DNA of 64,000 nucleotides from Pohlia nutans (Eukaryota; Streptophyta; Bryopsida; Bryales; Mniaceae). Position 1 is the first letter of the stretch, and each line of letters opens with the position of its first letter. Position numbers and translations under genes: made by a program. Location: positions 9,757,501 through 9,821,500 of the forward strand of contig CM040094.1 of the NCBI GenBank assembly GCA_022496805.1, read 5' to 3'. This document shows positions 58,201 to 64,000 of this stretch, piece after piece. The notes below the pieces were generated by a model. That model did no database searches, was not told the DNA's origin, and saw nothing but the letters and a program-made list of their open reading frames with translations.

Positions 58201-58451
58201 ATCAGTGAAGAACATTGCATGTGTTGGTCAAAAAATAAATAAATTTGAACAAAAAGAAGTCCATACAAGACCTACTCAAAACTGCTAAAAAAAACATGGG
58301 GCCCAATTTGGGCTTCTTGGTTAATCTCTACCATGTGCTATCTTTGATACTTTTGAAGGTACTCGGTTTTTAACGATGTTTGATAGTTGCTTCTTTTGCA
58401 GGTCCTCCATTTCATGACTTCACACTGTCTGACATTATTGGAAAGGCATAA
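52250..58451 (+). CDS. AP5B1: AP-5 complex subunit beta-like protein, about 16 exons
   Basis: AP-5 is a late-endosomal adaptor complex; beta is a large subunit. C-terminal exons are confident: 53981-54072, 54319-54415, 54570-54613, 54730-54818, 54973-55061, 55345-55494, 55681-55828, 55962-56038, 56263-56334, 56439-56486, 56905-57032, 57601-57754, 57883-58087, 58402-58451. They join in frame to 480 aa and contain HTFFRSCLSR, FLPLFPALLDLPT, LLALMDEAYTGS, ALQLCWAVGEHGGGG, RELFETLELLLYENL and GGTKAVASIPFYILGEKEG, then PPFHDFTLSDI. These are the blocks of plant AP-5 beta (Arabidopsis At3g19870 type). Two upstream exons, 52250-52369 (start ATG) and 52831-53022, fit by phase but not by recognised homology. 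The model totals about 584 aa against roughly 1,100 in relatives. A possible extra exon near 53,530-53,600 is unresolved. One intron is GC-AG (55062-55344). Confidence 0.85.
53194..53431. mobile_element. TTAA-flanked piggyBac-like MITE (AP-5 beta intron)
   Basis: 238 bp including both TTAA sites, termini CCCCTAAAGGACC and GGTCCTTTAGGGG. The best-preserved copy of the short subfamily; same length as 9290-9527. Confidence 0.85.
57310..57537. mobile_element. Diverged Stowaway-like MITE (AP-5 beta intron)
   Basis: Ends CTCCCTCTGTCCGGAAGTAA and ACAGTTGTTTCCAGACAGAG AGTA are degraded versions of the Stowaway terminus. Lies 63 nt before the exon at 57601. Confidence 0.6.
58112..58322. mobile_element. 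piggyBac-like MITE lacking both ends (last AP-5 beta intron)
   Basis: Contains almost the whole interior of the 238-bp family in reverse orientation (ATTCATGGTTTTAAAATGTC ... GCCCAATTTGGGCTTCTTGG) but both GGTCCTTTAGGGGTTAA termini are absent. Confidence 0.65.
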
Positions 58452-58885
58452 GGAACAAGCTTGGTGTTCTCGAAGACAATGTGTACACTCTGAACTCGTT
58501 ATTATCACACTCTCCAAAATCACATTCCATGCCAAGTTTCTGAACTCATGTACATTGGTTTACCAAACGGGCGATATAATAGAGTTGTGAGTGTAGTAGC
58601 GGGTGGATATTGGAAGCCGATATTTTGAAAGCACAATAAGTACAACGTATTGTGGAGAGATGACACACGAGAGTGCTAGAAAGGCATTCTGGTGGCGTGT
58701 AGATAGGCTTGGTTTTGTAAAACATTTGTTGGAATCGTGAATCGGACCACTGTGATTGAATGTGCTAAGAAACGTGATGGTTCTGCTTTACTAATTTTGT
58801 GCAAAAAGGAAAATTGAACGCAATGAAAAATACTACAGGATATTTGTCCGTTCTGGAAAGATATGGAGCCTTGCAATGCCATCTA

Positions 58886-59239
58886 AGGTAGGGACACCCA
58901 TTCCCGTGACTTTAAGCTAAATATCATACTTCTAAATGAGCAGGGGAAAGGCAATTAGATATTAATCTAGAATGTATCGACAAAGTCATGTTATTGTAAA
59001 ATTTGTGTGCGTTCTTGATAATCAAAGCCAGAAATTGGTTTGCACATTTGCCTGTGTCTCAATGGCCCTTATTTTGTGACTTGGAGACTTGGAGAAACAC
59101 TCGTGACTTGGAGAAATGCCCTAATTATGGGCTCAAGCGCCATTGTACCCTGAACCGCCCATGATCAGAAAAATACGGATTCAGGTGTCTTGTATGCAGG
59201 CGGGAAAAGGTGCAGTCACAGAAATGGGTGTCCCTACCT
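58886..59239. mobile_element. Mariner-like MITE downstream of AP-5 beta
   Basis: 354 bp, TA-flanked (58884-58885, 59240-59241), inverted ends AGGTAGGGACACCCATT and AATGGGTGTCCCTACCT. The AGGTA start resembles the 395-bp pair at 35245 and 40145, but the interior differs. Confidence 0.7.
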
Positions 59240-59492
59240 TAGGGTGGTGTCTCTATGACTGCTCATGTGCCAGTGATTGTACACCTATGTTCCCATGACT
59301 GCTCGCATATGTTCCTATGACTACGCGCCAAAATCAATAAGGGGCAGCAAAAGGAACCTTCAATGAAACTCTATGTTCTTATGAATGCTCATCAAAATCA
59401 ATTGGATGGTTTTAGGTGTCTCCACCTTACATTTATACTACTGCATATACTCTATTATGTTCATCACATGAAGTGTGCCTTGTTGGAATTAA

Positions 59493-61225
59493 GGGGGTCT
59501 TTACACTAGTGACCAAGAGCCGGGATGGATAGTTCTCATGGTCACGGCCCTTGGTCAAGAGCCATGACCAAGAGCCAACTTTCCCATTCATTGGTCACCA
59601 ACAATAGTGTAAAGTGAACTTGGACCAAAGGGAAGGTGGGCCGAAATTTTTAATGTATTTTTGAAAAGAGTAGATTTGATAACTTATTTTTCTTTTGCAC
59701 TCCTCTTCTTGGTCTTCTTCCCATCCTGATTGGAAAGGGGTTATAGATTGTATTGAAAGGGATTTTATATCGTATCAATTTAGTGGAGGCAACGATTTTA
59801 TTATGGCTATGCTGATTTTTGCCAATCAGGGGTCCAAGCATGGTATGCCTGTGGAGCCCATGTAAATTTATATTCACCCTCTTCCTAAGTCATCGACGTG
59901 GTATTCCTTTGCAAGATATTGGAATTGAATTAATTTGTGAGGTTAATTTTTTTTGTAAAATACGATTTTAAAAATTCAGAATTAGATGCGTAATGAAATT
60001 ATGAACCCAACGGTATATAGCATGTAAATTTAGGAGTCATATTGCAAAAGTTACGGCCTAGAAACTGTTTCAGCATTTCAAAATCTGGCCTGAAATGTTC
60101 AGAATTGTAAGATTTTTCCGGGAAATCTTCACTAAATTTTTTCAGCAATTTTCAAAGATTTTTTAAAAATTAGCGGTTGTCCAGAAAACTGTGAAAAAAA
60201 ATTGGAGTTGTTGGTGATGGTAAATTCTAATAGGAAAAAAGAAAAAATTGGCCGATAATTCCAAAAAATGAATCCGTAATTGCAATTTCAGATTTTTCCA
60301 AATCAACCAATTTTTTTTTTTTTTTTTTGGAGTCCAGTTTAGGGTTTTGGGATCTTAAAGACTTAACGGTTTCTTTTCATCTTCGAAAGACAGGTAGCCG
60401 CCCTGCAACAGTAAAAACAGTTGAGCAAAAAAATGTAGGCAAAAAATATTTAAAAAATTATTAAAAAAAAAAATTCCATTGGTTCTTGGCTTTTTCAGCT
60501 CTTGGTCACCCGGATATTGCGGCGAGAGAACCTCTTTTGGTGGTCTCGCCGCATTATATAGGTGACCACGAAACCTTATCCATTTCTGAACATGTAGGAT
60601 TCCATGTCATTTTCTCATCCATTTTTAGTCTTGGTCACTTCCTCCTATTATGGCTAGTGTAAAGTGTACTTGGACCGGCTGGCTCTTAACACACAATTCG
60701 CTATTTACGCACTTGGCCATATAATCATGCACTTGGTTCTCGGGCGCATAATTTTTTTGGTCTAACTTTTCTTTTTTTAAAACGACAATTATTGTCTTTC
60801 TTCAATCCCTTACATTGTAAACAAATAATTATTTTAATTATTTTTTATTCTTATCTTTATCTTTTCTTTTATCTTTTCTTTTATCTTTTCTTTCATCTTT
60901 TCTTTTTCAACTTGATTTCTTTCTTGTCTTTTTTCTTGTCTCCCTCTTGTCTTTCTTCTTGTCTTCCTTTTTGTCTTCCTTGTCTTTTTTTTCTTCTACT
61001 TTTTCTTCAGTTGTGGCCGCTGAACCCGAAACAATGGGAGCAAACCGAAAAAAAAAAAAAAAAAAAATTTTTTTTTTTTTTTTTTTTTTTTTCCGGGTTG
61101 GGGATGAGGTGCTACTGAACCCTAAATGGCAGCTGCCAAAAAAAAAAAAAAAAAAAAACTTTTTTTTTCTTCTTTTCGTTGGCCGTGGGCTGCTAAACCC
61201 TAAATGGCAGCCGCCCCCACAAAAA

Positions 61226-61256
<31 letters not shown>

Positions 61257-61790
61257 GAAGTTTTTTTTGACTTTTTTGACTTTTTTCAAAATTTACTACT
61301 TTTAGCCTCTGGGTGCGCGGACGCGCACCCAAAGACCCTTCAATCTCCCTCTACATCTCCCTATCCATCTTCATCTCTCTTTCCATCTTCATCTCCCTCT
61401 CTACGTTCATCTCCTCTCCATCTCTCACCCCTCTCCTCATATATATAGGGGAGAGGAGAGGTCTCTCTCATCATTCTCCCACTCCCTCTCCCATCCCTCT
61501 CCCATCCCTCTCCTCTCCTCTATATATGTGAGGAGAGGAGAAGAAGATGAGGGGGAGATAGGAGGGTCTTTGAGTGCGCGGCCGCGCACCCACAGCCTTA
61601 AAATAGTAAATTTTGAAAAAAGTCAAAAATAAATAAATAAATAAATAAATAAATAAATTTTTGGACGGCCGCCATTCAAGGTTTAGCAGCACCCCACGGC
61701 CAACCAAAAAAAGAAAAAAACAGTTTTTTTTTTTTTTTTTTTTTTTGGCGGCTGCCATTCAGGGTTCAGTAGCACCTCATCCCCAACCCG

Positions 61791-61827
<37 letters not shown>

Positions 61828-62270
61828 TTATTTATTTATTTTTATTTATTTTTTGGGTTTGCTCCCATTGTTTCGGGTTCAGCGGCCACAATTGAAGAAA
61901 AAGTAGAAGAAAAAAAAGACAAGGAAGACAAAAAGGAAGAGAAGAAGAAAGACAAAAGAAAGACAAGAGGGAGACAAGAAAGAAGACAAGAAAGAAATCA
62001 AGTTGAAAAAGAAAAGATGAAAGAAAAGATAAAGATAAGAATAAAAAATAATTAAAATAATTATTTATTTACAATTTAAGTGATTGTAAAAAGACAACAT
62101 TGATGTTTTTTAGAGAACTTTTTCACCGGTTTTTTTAAAAATCAAATATGTTTATGAAATGAGCGCACTTGACCAAGTGCATAAATAGCGAATTGCGTGT
62201 TTCTTATCCTCCAATCATAGTGCAGAATTTCCCTTGGCCACGGCCCTTGGTCACTAGTGTAAAGACCCCC
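59493..62270. mobile_element. PIF/Harbinger-type element with nested foldback
   Basis: 2778 bp with perfect inverted ends of 25 bp (GGGGGTCTTTACACTAGTGA...) and a TAA target duplication on each side (59490-59492, 62271-62273). Sub-terminal GACCAAG/CTTGGTC and GGCCCTTGG motifs repeat near both ends. No transposase is visible. 60688-62201 is a later insertion, leaving about 1.26 kb of original element. Confidence 0.75.
60688..62201. mobile_element. Foldback element copy 2, nested
   Basis: 1514 bp, same family as 37316-38554. Ends AACACACAATTCGCTATTTA and the complement of AACACGCAATTCGCTATTTA. Arms again carry T/C-rich tracts (TCTTTTATCTTTTCTTTTAT). The centre has two GTGCGCGG-CGCGCAC palindromes (about 61,311-61,328 and 61,574-61,590) flanking pyrimidine- and purine-rich tracts, plus (A)n/(T)n runs and AAATGGCAGC/GCTGCCATT pairs. 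Only TCTT (60684-60687, 62202-62205) is repeated at its edges. Confidence 0.75.
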
Positions 62271-62273
62271 TAA

Positions 62274-63388
62274 GTTACTCATATGATAATTAAGTTATCC
62301 ATCAAGGAAGTGATAGACCAAACTTCTGACTAAGTTACTTCTATGATAATTAAGTTATTTATGAGGGAATTGATAGACCAAGAGTCTATGACTCTAAATT
62401 AGTTAGAACACCAAACTAATAGTCTAGTTAGTATGTGCATATTCTAAGCATGTAGATAGACAATACTTGGATATAAGTGTGGCTTATTGGGTGAAAGAGA
62501 TAACATTGTCTATTTGACATGATCTCACTTTTATGATTGGGTGGCAAGTCATATAATAAACATTATTTACCTTTTGCTTACATTATCTTTCTTAATTTAA
62601 CATGCTTGATACCTTAAGAGTGAAGTTCCATAGATAAAGTATCTCAATAAAAAACAAGTTTTAGTAAGGGACTTTAAAAGACCAAGGTTCACATTTCAAG
62701 TGAGCTTCAAAGGTGGAGAAGTTGTCATGAAGTATAGAGGATTCTAAATCCCAAAACTTCATGGCAACTTCTCCCTAACCAATCAAATTTGTTCAAGTTT
62801 CACCTTATGCAAGTGTGCACCACTTCATAATCGAGAATGAGACAAACCCAAGTTCCACTTTTCCCCTACTCTTGCCTACTTCCATGGACTACTTTTAAAA
62901 CCCATAGAAGTTGACGATAATTTTACACTATTACAAATAAAAATATCCATCTCACCGTAAACCAATCACGTCGCACATTTTTATTTATTTATTTTTACAA
63001 TGTACAGTGACGAGCAAAACTGAGTATTGATTTGAAACTTTTCCATTCAAACAACCATATCATGAGCATCAATGGGCAAAGTCCAAAAGTGAATTTGCAA
63101 AATTTGTAGTGTGCGACATATAACACATTACTACCGAAGTTTGAAGAGAAACTCAATTGTGATTTGAAAGAAAATGAATTTCAAAGTTAGCCATGTCTAA
63201 AACTCGGTTTTGTGCGCTACAAGTTGGAAGTACTTTAAATTTTGTGAATTTTTTCTTATAGCTTCAATAAAACTTTTTGTGCCTTGGCATGTTGGTATAC
63301 ATCGTTTTAGACTGTTGTACGCAAAAATTGAAGGAAGTTGACATTTATAGAATTTAAAATATCGACAATTTGACAAACATGCAAATGA
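62274..63388. other. Intergenic, no gene recognised
   Basis: AT-rich. A short direct duplication (TAAGTTAC-CATATGATAATTAAGTTAT type) lies at about 62,271-62,370. Confidence 0.4.
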
Positions 63389-64000
63389 TGTTGGTTTTCA
63401 CGATATTTGAATTTTTTTTTGGATTTGAGAGTTAGGGACTGCATTAGTCATCGTATAGAGAGCATAGGTTGCAATATGACCATTGTTACATCTTAATGCC
63501 TTTACATTTGAAATAGTTGTTGAATAGCCAAAGTGTTCAATTTATATATTAGAGTTGTATAATGCAGTTTTTTGGTTTGACTTTTTTGTACAAAGTCTAG
63601 GGTTCATGATGCACATACTCAATTAACCAATTGAAAAACTTGTTTTTTTTGTGTTCAGTATCATCAAAATATTGTCAATTTTATGAAAGTCAGTGTAATT
63701 TCTGGCAGTTTTGAATTTTTTGATGATATGGAAAATAATATGTTTTTTAATTTTTATTTGTAGGATTGATTATGTGCGTCATAAACTCTAGTTTTCGTAC
63801 AAAAATCCTAAACCCAAAAACTACATCGTATAGCTCCAATATATAAATTGAATGCATTGGCCTATTCAACAACTATTTCAAATGTAAAGGCATTAAGATG
63901 TAACAATGGTCATATTGCAACCTATGCTCTCTATACGATGACCAATGCAGTCCCAAACTCTCAAATCCAAAAAAAAATTCAAATATCGTGAAAACCAACA
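63389..64000. repeat. Large inverted repeat running off the window end
   Basis: The left arm from 63389 (TGTTGGTTTTCACGATATTT) to about 63,628 is the reverse complement of about 63,762-64,000, near-perfect in the outer 160 bp and more diverged inside. The spacer is about 130 bp. The pairing reaches the last base, so the element continues beyond the window. Confidence 0.8.

Noticed and set aside
60792..61906. Open frames around the second foldback element
   Set aside because: Same low-complexity explanation as the first copy.
1..64000. CRISPR arrays, bacterial operons, tRNA or rRNA genes
   Set aside because: None seen. Gene structure is eukaryotic throughout, and no cloverleaf-type sequence with correctly spaced boxes was recognised apart from the SINE-like insert.

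Overview
The window reads as nuclear DNA of a streptophyte (land plant or close algal relative). The evidence is spliceosomal genes with GT-AG introns, plant-type telomere-like motifs (TTTAGGG/AAACCCTAA), nuclear genes for chloroplast proteins with N-terminal extensions (bL19c and ATP synthase delta), and AT-rich intergenic DNA dominated by small inverted-repeat transposons. The species cannot be named from the sequence alone.

Layout. 1-5,850: repeat-rich intergenic DNA with one decayed, possibly transposon-derived reading frame. 5,852-10,844 (+): a complete five-exon pantothenate synthetase gene (panC) in which every intron carries at least one small transposon. 11,262-11,720: a minisatellite. 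14,882-16,909 (+): plastid ribosomal protein L19, six exons. 19,671-23,327 (+): a three-exon Gfo/Idh/MocA-type oxidoreductase, preceded by an 84-nt-arm hairpin and followed by a triplicated 3' repeat. 24,886-25,680 (+): single-exon chloroplast ATP synthase delta subunit. 27,857-28,870 (-): a decayed PIF/Harbinger transposase. 31,185-34,558 (-): remnants of a COQ2-type 4-hydroxybenzoate polyprenyltransferase with an in-frame stop and missing exons. 35,000-46,200: a transposon graveyard with foldback, TTAA-flanked and mariner-like elements and a kinase-like exon. 46,485-47,474 (-): a single-exon MYND-finger plus serine-hydrolase gene. 49,729-50,806 (+): a two-exon DUF2062 membrane protein. 52,250-58,451 (+): an AP-5 adaptor beta-subunit-like gene of about 16 exons. 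59,493-62,270: a Harbinger-type element with a foldback element nested in it. 63,389-64,000: a large inverted repeat running off the end.

The genes are ordinary housekeeping loci (vitamin B5 synthesis, plastid translation, photophosphorylation, endosomal trafficking) and do not form one pathway. The most unusual content is the mobile DNA. There is a family of TTAA-flanked, CCC-starting elements with the hallmarks of piggyBac MITEs. There is a foldback element bounded by an 18-bp direct repeat and built of nested palindromes. Several insertions are datable by nesting or by an empty site: a CACTA-type MITE inside a piggyBac-like MITE, a SINE-like insert inside a hAT MITE, and a mariner-like insert inside an older repeat. 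The adjacent oxidoreductase and ATP synthase delta genes recall an Arabidopsis neighbourhood and may be ancient microsynteny.
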